A DNA stretch of 64,000 nt from Bactericera cockerelli (lineage: Eukaryota > Arthropoda > Insecta > Hemiptera > Triozidae), in contig CM044964.1 in assembly GCA_024516035.1 (NCBI GenBank), positions 7,500,236-7,564,235 on the forward strand. Reading direction: 5' to 3'. The notes below the pieces were generated by a model. The model made no database searches and had not been told where the DNA came from. It saw only the letters and a program-made list of their open reading frames with translations. The translations under genes and the position numbers were made by a program. This document shows, piece after piece, positions 35,401 to 42,400 of the stretch; position 1 is the stretch's first letter, and each line of letters begins with the position of its first letter.

Positions 35401-36977
35401 TAGTCTCACCTCTGCAGTATAAACAAGGTAATTTATATTCTATTATATGTTGCTATTGGTCGGCATTGTTCAACCTCGTGGTTGAGGTTGGTAGGATGGA
35501 GCACTTTTTTACGGCTGGATACCCTTCCTAACACCAACGATTCTATTTGATTAAACGTCTTGTTACCTTCCACACGCTGGGAATCGTACCAGCTACCCAT
35601 ATTAACCTCATCCAACCTGGGTAGGGCCGGAAATTTTCCCAATTTTATTTTATACATGAAAAAAAATAGCTCAAACCCGGCCTTTTGTCGCCGTTGTGTA
35701 TTTTTCTATTCTTATTCTATTCTTATTCTATTCTTATTCTATTCTTATTCTATTCTTATCTATTCTTATTCTTATTCTTATTCTATTCTTATTCTATTCT
35801 TATTCTATTCTTATTCTATTCTTATTCTATTCTTATTCTATTCTTATTCTATTCTTATTCTATTCTTATTCTATTCTATTCTTATTCTATTCTTATTCTA
35901 TTCTTATTCTATTCTTATTCTATTCTTATTCTATTCTTATTCTATTCTTATTCTATTCTTATTCTATTCTTATTCTATTCTTATTCTATTCTTATTCTAT
36001 TCTTATTCTTATTTTTATTCTTATTTTTTTTTCTTATTTTTATTCTTATTTTTATTCTTATTTTTTTTTATCTTATTCTTATTCTTATTCTTATTCTTAT
36101 TCTTATTCTTATTCTTATTCTTATTCTTATTCTTATTCTTATTCTTATTCTTATTCTTATTCTTATTCTTATTCTTATTCTTATTCTTATTCTTATTCTT
36201 ATTCTTATTCTTATTCTTATTCTTATTCTTATTCTTATTCTTATTCTTATTCTTATTCTTATTCTTATTCTTATTCTTATTCTTATTCTTATTCTTTTTC
36301 TTATCTTATTCTTATTCTTATTCTTATTCTTATTCTTATTCTTATTCTTATTCTTATTCTTATTCTTATTCTTATTCTTATTCTTATTCTTATTCTTATT
36401 CTATTCTTATTCTATTCTTATTTTATTCTTATTCTATTCTTATTCTATTCTCTTTTAGAGGGTGAATTTCCAGGAAGCGATGTGGGAAATAGTGGAAAGT
36501 TGCATGGAGTAGCCACTGGTCGAAGCAACCACCTAGTGGGGGATCTGTCTGGAATTAATGCTGCTTTGCATGGTACACCGCCTCCCGCGCCACTGGTTAA
36601 TATTCAAAAGTAAGTCTTTTTTAAAAAAGATGTGGAAAGGCTGGTACCTAAACACTGATCTTGTTAAATATTGTTTTTTTTAAGATCTGTAAAGGCTGGT
36701 AAATACTGATCTTGTTAAAAAAAAAAACTGATCTGGTTTTTTTTTTTTTTTTTTTTTTTTTTTCAAAATCTGTGTTTTATTTAAAAAAAACTACGTGGTT
36801 ATATCACGACGGGGGTTTTACCCTCCATTCAATTTTTTAATTTCTTTATGTTCCAGATGTACGCTGTGTCCGTTTACCTCCAGCAGGAAGCAAGCTCTTC
36901 AGGAGCACTGGGAGAGGGACCACAGCCGCTTCCTCAGCAATACCTACCCTCAAGAATACGAGGAGTATGCAATGTGA
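17427..36977 (+). CDS. Gene A: ZAD-like C2H2 zinc-finger protein, ~14 exons
   Basis: Spliced model, all GT-AG: 17,427-17,451; 18,399-18,648; 18,917-19,187; (optional 19,545-19,604); 19,645-19,774; 20,564-20,755; 21,599-21,784; 23,813-24,009; about 25,499-25,610; 27,068-27,351; 28,762-28,902; 33,679-33,794; 34,904-35,127; 36,459-36,609; 36,857-36,977. Phases agree at every junction except exon 7 to 8, where the obvious acceptor (25,491) gives a stop and one seven bases downstream restores the frame. The product of about 800 residues has a ZAD-like N-terminus, Lys/Arg/Glu-rich linkers and nine C2H2 fingers. Family knowledge suggests a nuclear DNA-binding regulator; the target is unknown. The nearest relative is gene B downstream. 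Introns are full of SINEs and minisatellites. Candidate AATAAA signals lie at 38,098 and 38,154. Confidence 0.85.
18399..18648 (+). CDS. Gene A exon 2: first half of ZAD-like domain
   Basis: Encodes the acidic N-terminus, the first Cys pair (LKCFIC) and a hydrophobic segment ([14 protein letters not shown]). It ends in the codon for the Ile of the second Cys pair. The split of a ZAD between two exons at this place is matched exactly in gene B (47,853/48,584). ZAD domains mediate homodimerisation in arthropod zinc-finger proteins. Confidence 0.85.
18917..19187 (+). CDS. Gene A exon 3: second half of ZAD-like domain, basic linker
   Basis: Completes the second Cys pair (CYIC) and the helix [18 protein letters not shown]. 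After an acidic stretch it ends in a basic nuclear-localisation-like run (KPRGKRKKS). The same order occurs in gene B. Confidence 0.85.
19495..19694 (+). repeat. 100-bp tandem duplication of an acceptor and exon start (exon 4)
   Basis: Two diverged copies spaced exactly 100 bases ('gatgccttctaac' at 19,511 and 19,611; 'tatctcaggctgtcagtgaa' at 19,536 and 19,636). Each has an acceptor and the start AVSE of exon 4. The first copy also has an in-phase donor (TTTA|GTAACT at 19,605), so a 60-base extra exon is possible, but the intron to the second copy would be only 40 bases. Confidence 0.8.
20228..20320 (+). repeat. SINE-3A/RTE 3' tail fragment
   Basis: Contains 'cctcaaccatgaggttgaac' and a diverged 'tgccgacccc' tail. 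The head is absent. Confidence 0.6.
20328..20517 (-). repeat. SINE-1, reverse, in gene A intron
   Basis: Complete reverse copy from the AT tail to the head ('ccactgagctaccgggacc'). It lies 46 bases upstream of the exon 5 acceptor. Confidence 0.8.
20564..20755 (+). CDS. Gene A exon 5: zinc fingers 1 and 2
   Basis: Two C2H2 fingers, [22 protein letters not shown] and [22 protein letters not shown], both C-x2-C-x12-H-x4-H. From 'ctgttccgtcgcccgggaga' to 'cttgaagaagattca' the exon is nearly identical, including third codon positions, to gene B exon 6 (51,474-51,665). Confidence 0.9.
20812..20930 (+). repeat. SINE-2 body fragment
   Basis: From 'gtgttgacccagcacctaaa' to 'cacagaccacaaccatctac', without head or 3' end. 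It is followed at 20,933 by a LINE-tail repeat. Confidence 0.65.
20933..21420 (+). repeat. Two LINE 3'-tail copies
   Basis: 'ggtggaagagattgccacag' followed by 'ttaggtaggacatta' and an AT-rich end with AATAAAG occurs at 20,936-21,115 and again at 21,238-21,415. Related tails occur in reverse at 47.9-48.1 kb and forward at 61.4 kb. The parent LINE is not in the window. Confidence 0.5.
21491..21524. repeat. Perfect hairpin in gene A intron 5
   Basis: TCAAAGAAGACATG and its complement, separated by about five bases, form a 14-bp stem shortly upstream of exon 6. No loop motif is recognised. Confidence 0.6.
21599..21784 (+). CDS. Gene A exon 6: acidic linker
   Basis: Encodes [14 protein letters not shown] through [10 protein letters not shown], rich in Glu and Ser. 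Equivalent to gene B exon 7, which also ends DWTEETG. The last part of the exon and its donor begin the 101-bp triplication. Confidence 0.8.
21764..22066 (+). repeat. 101-bp triplication of an exon end, its donor and a SINE-1 head
   Basis: 'ccgagtggactgaagagaca' followed by 'ggtaaggaagaataataata' occurs at 21,764, 21,865 and 21,966, each followed by the SINE-1 head ('ctagctcagtg'). Every unit has the coding end WTEETG and the 5' splice site. Only the third continues into a full SINE-1 (to about 22,225). Confidence 0.85.
22017..22290 (+). repeat. SINE-1 plus abutting reverse SINE-1 scrap
   Basis: Complete forward SINE-1 (22,017-22,225), then 22,226-22,290 in reverse ('tactgcccgattaggactaa'). 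Confidence 0.75.
22645..22870. repeat. SINE-1-like reverse head, then shared-body fragment
   Basis: 22,650-22,746 is a reverse tRNA-like head with a different anticodon-arm sequence ('tgaattacgagtcatg'). 22,775-22,850 is a forward piece of the body shared by 5S-SINE and SINE-3 ('ggccccactcaggctacgtg'). Confidence 0.55.
22871..23812. other. Gene A intron 6, remainder
   Basis: AT-rich. A LINE-tail-like block is near 23,333. Around 23,449-23,535 the sequence resembles the corresponding intron of gene B (54,165-54,255), with 'ttctactcgtccc' and 'ctgcaccat' in both, supporting that the two genes arose by duplication including introns. Confidence 0.5.
23813..24009 (+). CDS. Gene A exon 7: Gly/Ser and Glu-rich linker
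   Basis: Starts GTPKRGKPC, passes [12 protein letters not shown] and ends with an acidic run ([12 protein letters not shown]). It corresponds to the first half of gene B exon 8. Confidence 0.75.
24074..24450 (+). repeat. SINE-3 subfamily A with 18-bp target duplication
   Basis: A perfect 18-base direct repeat (ACAATTATTACAGGAATA) flanks the copy at 24,056-24,073 and 24,451-24,468. The first 20 bases of the head are duplicated in tandem ('gcagcctccgtg' twice). The RTE-type tail is intact. Confidence 0.9.
24486..24560 (+). mobile_element. hAT-type terminal fragment
   Basis: 'cagggctgcccaaccagtcg' followed by tandem GATCG motifs resembles the ends of hAT elements (CAGGGxTxxCCAACC). The matching end of the other polarity may be at 33,190-33,262 ('ggttggacacccctgct'). 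No transposase. Confidence 0.5.
24561..25205. other. Gene A intron 7, remainder
   Basis: Mostly unassigned. 24,880-24,960 contains a reverse scrap of the shared SINE body ('ctcacccagcctgagatggg'). Confidence 0.4.
25213..25424 (-). repeat. SINE-1, reverse, full length
   Basis: From the AT tail through 'tactgcccgattaggactac' to the head 'ccactgagctaccgggacag'. Confidence 0.85.
25499..25610 (+). CDS. Gene A exon 8: Lys/Arg/Glu linker (acceptor uncertain)
   Basis: Encodes alternating basic and acidic runs ending RRKRRSRVG, like the RRTSRVG end of gene B exon 8. The strong acceptor TTCTAG at 25,491 gives the wrong frame after exon 7 and a stop. The AG at 25,498 gives the right frame. Either the weaker site is used or one indel has occurred. 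Confidence 0.65.
25640..26220 (+). mobile_element. Unclassified ~570-bp repeat, copy 1
   Basis: Runs from 'cagggatgactatttagcaa' to 'ggagagaaagtggaagaa' plus TAA repeats. It matches 57,568-58,085 in reverse. Both copies have (ATT)n tracts at both ends. Internal dyads: 'gtatgtcaacagaa' with its complement about 60 bases on, and paired 'gatccgctcct' blocks. No coding capacity and no tRNA/5S promoter is recognised. Confidence 0.65.
26212..26730 (-). repeat. SINE-5 (reverse) interrupted by SINE-3 subfamily B
   Basis: SINE-5 in reverse at about 26,222-26,290 and 26,655-26,725. A forward SINE-3 with the B tail lies between (about 26,300-26,640). 'taccacctaac' occurs on both sides of the insertion (26,276 and 26,658), consistent with a target duplication. 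Confidence 0.7.
26726..26822 (+). repeat. SINE-4, 5'-truncated
   Basis: Starts in box B ('gtcggtggttcaagtcccgg') and runs to 'cgaaagtgactaacacaaag'. Confidence 0.65.
26876..26946. mobile_element. Short MITE, minimal copy
   Basis: 'accttgtttatactgc' and the near-complement 'gcagtctaaacaaggt' bound about 60 bases. A longer relative in the opposite orientation is at 35,246-35,432. Confidence 0.5.
27068..27351 (+). CDS. Gene A exon 9: zinc fingers 3-5
   Basis: Fingers [21 protein letters not shown], then [21 protein letters not shown], then [21 protein letters not shown]; the exon end reads QGTKKYQ. GC-rich compared with its surroundings. The first 165 bases and the acceptor 'gtgccag' are identical to gene B exon 9; in gene B an intron then splits the second finger after KALD. 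Confidence 0.92.
27352..27840 (+). repeat. Tandem array of the exon 9 donor
   Basis: Ten further copies of the last 20-35 coding bases of exon 9 plus its splice donor ('accaagaaataccag|gtaaag') follow the real donor. GT positions are 27,352, 27,396, 27,439, 27,482, 27,525, 27,581, 27,622, 27,678, 27,722, 27,778 and 27,834. Unit length is about 43 or 56 bases; the longer units include more exon ('attaatattcaccag'). Confidence 0.9.
27880..28761 (+). repeat. Tandem array of the exon 10 acceptor
   Basis: About a dozen copies of 'tttcatcaacag' followed by 't' and 'attataccacc' fill the intron up to the real acceptor 'tttgatcaacag|tgcgac' at 28,761. They are mixed with four copies of an imperfect hairpin 'cgaaaaatttctaatattag' (28,205; 28,380; 28,582 region) from another repeat family. 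Confidence 0.8.
28762..28902 (+). CDS. Gene A exon 10: zinc finger 6 and most of finger 7
   Basis: [21 protein letters not shown] with linker TGQRLAK, then [19 protein letters not shown], whose last histidine is supplied by exon 11. In gene B the equivalent sequence is uninterrupted (exon 11). Confidence 0.9.
28930..29005 (+). repeat. AATAG/AATAA microsatellite
   Basis: Tandem 'aatagaataga' units directly after the exon 10 donor. Confidence 0.85.
29006..29780. other. Gene A intron 10, left part
   Basis: 29,008-29,092 resembles a hAT-like terminus ('gggctcttcaacctgtgtcc', 'ggtggcccgcgagctcattc') also found at 62,513. 29,230-29,310 resembles a degraded tRNA-like head. A run of C is at 29,503-29,516. 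The rest is unassigned. Confidence 0.45.
29782..32050 (+). repeat. 22-bp minisatellite with ~937-bp higher-order repeat
   Basis: About 100 units of 22 bases with core 'tgttcaaaattctac'. Variants are ordered: the block starting near 30,052 is repeated almost perfectly 936-937 bases later (for example 30,248 and 31,185 start identical stretches). The unit is not a multiple of three, so ORFs in it are accidental. Confidence 0.92.
32600..32900 (-). mobile_element. RTE-type LINE fragment
   Basis: Reverse translation gives the RTE C-terminal signature: [11 protein letters not shown], then [11 protein letters not shown], as in R-x-x-RIPK...PxGxRxRGRPxKRW. Frames are broken. Confidence 0.65.
33117..33262 (+). 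repeat. SINE-4 head plus hAT-like end
   Basis: 33,117-33,190 is a forward SINE-4 head. 33,191-33,262 ends 'aaggttggacacccctgct', the complement of a CAGGGGTGTCCAACC hAT terminus. Confidence 0.55.
33679..33794 (+). CDS. Gene A exon 11: end of finger 7, finger 8
   Basis: Begins VHTGEKPHE, supplying the last His of finger 7 and a canonical TGEKP linker, then [22 protein letters not shown]. Ends in GVDTASS. Confidence 0.9.
33818..34115 (-). repeat. SINE-2, full length, reverse
   Basis: From 'aaagatgagtatttcacagc' to the tRNA-like head 'gatcgaacccgggacct'. It begins only 24 bases after the exon 11 donor. Confidence 0.88.
34183..34562. mobile_element. TIR element rich in ATGGCA
   Basis: 'aaggtaggatcacac' and its exact complement bound about 375 bases. 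The interior repeats 'atatggca' and 'tctatgg' in both orientations. Flanks read TTAA and TTTA, so a TTAA-type target is possible but not demonstrated. Confidence 0.65.
34646..34850 (+). repeat. SINE-1, full length
   Basis: Forward copy from 'gcccggtagctcaatggtag' to the ATT tail, 54 bases upstream of exon 12. Confidence 0.85.
34904..35127 (+). CDS. Gene A exon 12
   Basis: Low-complexity hydrophilic segment after the fingers. The second half ([17 protein letters not shown]...[11 protein letters not shown]) is repeated by exon 13. Confidence 0.8.
35246..35432. mobile_element. MITE related to 26,876
   Basis: Ends 'agaccttgtttagactgctg' and 'gcagtataaacaaggt' are near-complementary. An inner 130 bases is absent from the minimal copy at 26.9 kb. 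Confidence 0.5.
35457..35640 (-). repeat. SINE-3 subfamily A, reverse, truncated
   Basis: Tail ('ggtcggcattgttcaacctc') and body in reverse. The head is missing. Confidence 0.75.
35701..36451 (+). repeat. ~750-bp TTATTC/TTCTA microsatellite before exon 13
   Basis: Almost pure TTATTC and TTATTCTA units on the + strand, ending seven bases before the acceptor AG of exon 13 (36,457-36,458). The transcript therefore has an extremely long pyrimidine-rich stretch at this 3' splice site. Confidence 0.95.
36459..36609 (+). CDS. Gene A exon 13 (duplicate of exon 12)
   Basis: Encodes [18 protein letters not shown]...[11 protein letters not shown], about 35 residues clearly homologous to the end of exon 12, then [12 protein letters not shown] tandem exon duplication. 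Confidence 0.85.
36857..36977 (+). CDS. Gene A terminal exon: finger 9 and stop
   Basis: [22 protein letters not shown], a C2H2 finger, then [17 protein letters not shown] and TGA at 36,975. Confidence 0.88.
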
Positions 36978-37162
36978 AGTGCCTCACTTCCTCTCAGTAG
37001 AATACGAGGAGTATGCAATGTGAAGTGACTCACTTCCTCTCAGTAGAATACGAGGAGTATGCAATGTGAAGTGCCTCACTTCCTCTCAGTAGAATACGAG
37101 GAGTATGCAATGTGAAGTGCCTCACTTCCTCTCAGTAGAATACGAGGAGTATGCAATGTGAA
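36953..37162 (+). repeat. 46-bp tandem repeat of the coding end and stop codon
   Basis: 'agaatacgaggagtatgcaa' plus 'tgtgaagtgcctcacttcct' repeats at 36,953, 36,999, 37,045, 37,091 and 37,137 (last partial). The first unit is the real C-terminus (EYEEYAM-stop); the others are in the 3' UTR. Confidence 0.93.
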
Positions 37163-38500
37163 ATCCTTCAGTCTTTTTACCCCAGGTGACCCGAGTTCCA
37201 ATCCCTGTGGGTTAGATTTTTTCCGGCTTAAGTACTCTGGATTTTGCGGTCTACTCTAGCCTCGTGAGGGGATAATTTTAAAGTGGGTAACGACCAGTGG
37301 CGGCATTACGATATTTATATTGGAATATGATGGTTGGTTGGAGATATGATGCATTAGCATTGATTCTCGTAATGTCGATGCTACCCACTAAATTTTTTTT
37401 ACATATCAACAGAAATAACCAACTATGTTTATTCTCCGGGCTGATATTTGTGTTATTGTATTCAGTCAACTCTCTATTATGAAAGCAGTCTCTTAAAATA
37501 TATTTATTTTATTGTCTCTCTCTACCCCACTGGGATTCAAACTCAGGTCAGCCGTACAATAACTTTGCTACCAAATCAGCTATAGTGACTATCAAATGCT
37601 ATATGCATTTTATTTGATAAGTATTAAACTTTATTCCAAAGGTACCTTGTTAACCTCACCATAGTTCAATGACATCAACAAAAACGAATTGCTTTGATTT
37701 TTTTCTTTTTTTTTTGTAAAGAATTTGGAGTAATTCCATTTTTATTAATATAGATGCAGTGAATTTTCCTCTTATTTTAATCAGATCTATAATATTCCTA
37801 TTAGCTTTACTATATGAAATTTTAATATTTAGGTTTAAGTTATTTTAAGATTTAAATATTGTAAATAATTATGTACAATATGCACATATTTGTAATTACA
37901 CTGTTTAAAAGTATAATATTATGTTGTCAGCACATTCTAACAAATGTGAAAACAATTTCCGGTCCCTTCAGTTCTCTTATGTTCAGGTTTGATTGTACTA
38001 ATAATAATAATAATGAAAAAAAATCTTTAAATTTTATTTACTCCCAAAATTTTATATGCACTATTTTTACATTTTACCTACATTCGTGTTTTATATTCAA
38101 TAAACAATTTTAACTTTATTTATTTATTTATGATTACTCTTTATTTTGTTGTATTCAATAAATTTTTGTAGATGGCACAGTAATTACAAGTGCACTCAAT
38201 TTTCCTCTTGAGGTATGAGTGGGACGCTCTTTGTTTGAGTTCCAGAAGCCAGGTTTTTTAGACTCCGTGATTTGAACTTAGATATGAAGAAAAATCGGCT
38301 TATTATTACAATGTAGGTACCTTATGCACATACTCGTAGGTATACAAAAAGTGCATGTCTTTTATGCCTATTATTTATGATATCAGAAATTATTGTAGGG
38401 GACATTTCAAGACTAAAATATTATCACATCATTGTACTAAAAATGCCGTCGCGCGGCGAACGAAGATATGGAGAAAATAAGGCATTAGGTACGAAATGTT
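37163..38500. other. Gene A 3' UTR and spacer
   Basis: AT-rich. Possible poly(A) signals AATAAA at about 38,098 and 38,154. A scrap of tRNA-like sequence is near 37,190-37,215. No gene. Confidence 0.45.
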
Positions 38501-38509
38501 AATACAACG

Positions 38510-38655
38510 GTTCCCAACCGGTGGGCCGTGGATGCTGGCTGAAACTCAAGAAATGACATTAAAACAGTGCAAAATATAACTATCGGGGTGGGCCGCAAAA
38601 TTGTTTTAAAAATATTATTGGTCCCCCAAGCTAAAAAGGTTGGGAAGCGCTGTTA
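38510..38655. mobile_element. Short hAT-like MITE
   Basis: Ends 'caacggttcccaaccggtgg' and 'ggttgggaagcgctg' are imperfect inverted repeats of the hAT CA-x-x-GxTTCCCAACC type. The flanking 8-mers 'tgttaata' and 'ttataata' are similar, as an aged 8-base duplication would be. Confidence 0.6.
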
Positions 38656-39466
38656 TAATACATACATAAACACAAAAAGACCATTTTCTTTTAAGTCTTT
38701 AACACGAAAATCGTAAATGTTAATCATGCTGTAGGTACCAGGGTCTAGGGTGGAGGTTAATTGTGGGCTCCTACTAGAGATCCTGTCTCATAAAGTCCGC
38801 CATTTTGTGTAGTAACGAGGAAATCTAACAATAACCTCCTTTACATGCTTTTGAAGGTAATACCGGTAGCCATATTGTGTAGTTTCAAGTTAATGGTATT
38901 TCGAGTTCTACATAGTTTATTTCTAAATTGTAATAACCGTAGCCAATTGTATATTTTTTTGTGAGTGAGGGATTGTGGCAGTTTTGTGCATAGGGAAATG
39001 TTCCAGACAATGGAGACGTCAGAAAGTATATCTCATAGTAGGTAATCAATCTGTCCCATAACAATTGTTAACTATCTAATATTGCTAGTTATTATACCTC
39101 CAAAAGCATGTTAGAAGGAAAATTAATTCGTTATTGTTATGATTTCCTCTCTGTTAAAACTAACGAATATGACCGATTTTACCGAACAAATTTGGGGCAT
39201 TACGAATTATTACTTCCTAGAGAAAAAAGCAAAGGGAGAACTCGTTTCCGCGAATCTGTCCCGTAAAATCGGCCATCTTGTTCAGGTAGTTGAGTTCCCA
39301 TCTCTGTCCTTAATACGCGGGAATTTTTAAATTTTGAAATCTTATCATTATTGACAGTCAATTGTGATATTGTCAGTCAGAATTTTAACAATTTTACAAC
39401 TCTATACTATTCTATTGCCTCTAATATTAATGTACCTATATGACTCTTTGCTACTGCTAGTTTAAA
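38656..39466. promoter_or_regulatory. Upstream region of the THAP gene
   Basis: Contains 'gtccgccattttgtgtag' (38,796) and related 'ggccatcttgtt' (39,271), which resemble the CCGCCATNTTG core of Pho/YY1-type sites. The transcription start cannot be placed. Confidence 0.35.
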
Positions 39467-42400
39467 ATGCGCTGTTCAGCATTTTTATGCTCCCATGATA
39501 ACACTTCACCCGGGATAAAGGAAAAAAAAATCACTTTTCACTCGTAAGATCTCAATACAAATTTCCTTTGATATCTATTACTAGGTACATTACACACCAA
39601 TGAGCTGACTTAAGGTTCAAGATTTAGAGGCCTCAGGTTCAATTCCCAGCTTTTTGTCGAAAAAAGTCTTTACATGTCTTATATGGATCTATGGTGTTAT
39701 TAACTGGACCAATTTTTATTTCGGTGTAGTTGTGTGAACAGTAAAACTCACATAGAACATTATAAATGTCATATAAAGCATGAATACATTGACAGAAAAC
39801 AGTCCATGATGCTAGTCTTTCACTTGGTATGAAATGGAAAATTAAGGAAAGACTTACATTGATGACCCATTGTCTTTTTCTTTTGACTGATTCATAGGTT
39901 TCCCAAAAATCCTGAAAGGAGAGCACAATGGATTAATGCAGTTAGGAGGGAAAAAGACTGGTCTCCTAATAGGTTTGCCAAGCTTTGTTCAGTCCACTTT
40001 AAGGCAGAGGATTTTGATAGAACCTCTCTTGCAGTTGTGAGACTCAGGGAAAATGTGGTGCCTTCCGTATTCACCGCATTTGTACCAAGAAACATGAGGC
40101 AACCTAGTCAAGTGGTAAGTTAAAAGCTATAATAAGTTGTTTTCAAAGATATTATTCTTTCATTATACTCTTTGAAGAGCAATTATCATCTTCAATTTAG
40201 AGGATGTTACTTCTATTTAATTGCATGATTGTTTATGAATATGAAACCTCAAATTTCTTGGTCACCAATAAATTTTTACTTTCCTTATCTTATATAATAA
40301 GGAAAGTATTGTATTCGTCAAAAATTTGACCTACCCAGTTTTTCACATTTCTGGACGAATCATGGCCTCAGGATACCAAAAAAGTTGTTTTCAGCCATTG
40401 GTCCATGCGTCTGTCTGTCTGTCTGTCTGTCTGTGTGTGTGTGAACAGGATATCTCAAGAACGGTAAAAGCTAGAGACTTGAAATTTGGTACACAAATTA
40501 ATTTTATACACCAGACGAACCACGAAACTTTTGGTTGAAATCGGCCGCATTCTGCGGCCACGGGGCCGCAAATGCTAGCCGCAAGCGCCGCTTCTTTAAA
40601 TTGGTTAAAGATACAAAATTTTTTAGAGAACAATATTTTCTTAGATTAAAAAAATAATAGGGGTCTATTCTGATCATTTTTTTGATATCTTGAACTTTTT
40701 GGAACTCGGCCCCAATTTACCGGTATTTGGGGGGGACCCGCTTTGACTAACTTTTTTATTATTCATCCTACATGGGGGTTATGACATATCAAATTCAATG
40801 ATTTTGAAGTGCTGATTACGAATTTGGCATTGGTTTTTAGTTATCTGTTACCGTTGAGTCACCAGTGGCGGAATTCGACTCCTTTTTGGGGGATAAGGAA
40901 AGTCGTGTGATGTTTACACCAGATTTTTACCAATGTACTCCAATGTTATGTGATAAAATAGATCCAATTTAGGTATTTAACATCCATAAAAACACAACAA
41001 ACATTAAAAATTGTTACAGTAGAACCTTAAGATAACAGAAATCCCAATACACATAACAAAACAAAATCAATATCCATTCCCTTAACACATTGCGTGCGGA
41101 TAGTAATTTCAAGGTTGTTACCCAGGACCGGCGATATAACTTTTTTTTTCTTTATACATTAATTTCACTCACCACAGGATTAGACTTTATGGTATGCAAG
41201 TCCTACAAATACCGAAAGGATTGTCAGAGCCTTAAGTTTTAGATCACATTTAAAATAACACAGTAGTGGCAACTGTGCGAGGTTGACAGTGTATTTTCAA
41301 ACATTTCAGTGTCACCCGCTAGTGATTGCCACCGGCCCTGCGGAAAAGTTGCCATCATCTGCTAGGGGGTGACGCTGCATGCAATGTGTTAAGAGGTTAA
41401 GACCCCATATATTCCTCTCAATCTGAGTGAAACAGATCTGACTAGTGACTATGTTATGTGATATTGCTTAACTTTTACTTGAAAGTTTACCAGATGAGTA
41501 TTCAAGATGATTGGTGCCAGCATTGATGGCATGTTGAATACACCGGTTCTTGTAGGATCACCAAAGTTAAGCAATGTCCAGTGAGGTGTAGACTTTGTGA
41601 TGCTGGCCTACCGGCCTGACTCAGGCTGGGTGAGGATAATTTAGGTAAGAGGTTTGTGAATTTCCTGCAAATGGAGGATAACACCATCATCAAACCTTTT
41701 CTTATGTGATATATTTTAACCTTTCTTATGTGATATATTCATGTTATTTGTTTTCTGTTTGTAAATAGAGCTAGGCTTGTAAATATACACCCATGCTGCG
41801 GGCATTTATTTTTATTATTATTATCATGATATGACCATGCAGTTGAAGTGACATTAAACCTAAATTAAAAAAAAAAAATTAAGATTGGTCTTGAACTGAG
41901 TGCTAATTTTTTATTATTATTATTCAATACATACATTTTCATAAATGTACAACAGACACTAACTGAACTTATAATTTCAAAATTTTCAGGGTCCTATCAA
42001 AATGACTGTTGACTTGAACCCAGAAGAAATGGCTACAAACATTAAAACAGCAGAATCTCCAATTACAAGAGGAACAGAATCAAGTATGATAAACTTAAAA
42101 GGTATTATTAAAGACAAAAATGAAAATATTAGAAGAAAAAAATCTTATGATAGTATGTTCAAATGAAAATGTATGTTAAAATTTAAAAGTTGTATTATTT
42201 TAGACAAAAATCAAATCATTGGAAGAAAAAATATTATCATGGCCAAAAGTTACCAATATATTGAAAGGATTTGCGAAAGATTGTATAGGTTGGTTTATTT
42301 ATTTAAAGCCACAATCTCACTCAAGTGAAGTCAATGCTCATTGACTTGGCCAGATTCCAGACTCAGGATTTTTTTGGAATTAAGTGTTGGTATTTTTTCA

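Noticed and set aside
35560..36613. Three overlapping 250-305-residue ORFs of [15 protein letters not shown] repeats
   Set aside because: They are translations of the TTATTC microsatellite; only the last part (36,459-36,609) is a real exon.
41510..41600. A 5S rRNA gene
   Set aside because: Sequence diverges from 5S rRNA in the last third and continues into SINE body and poly(A).
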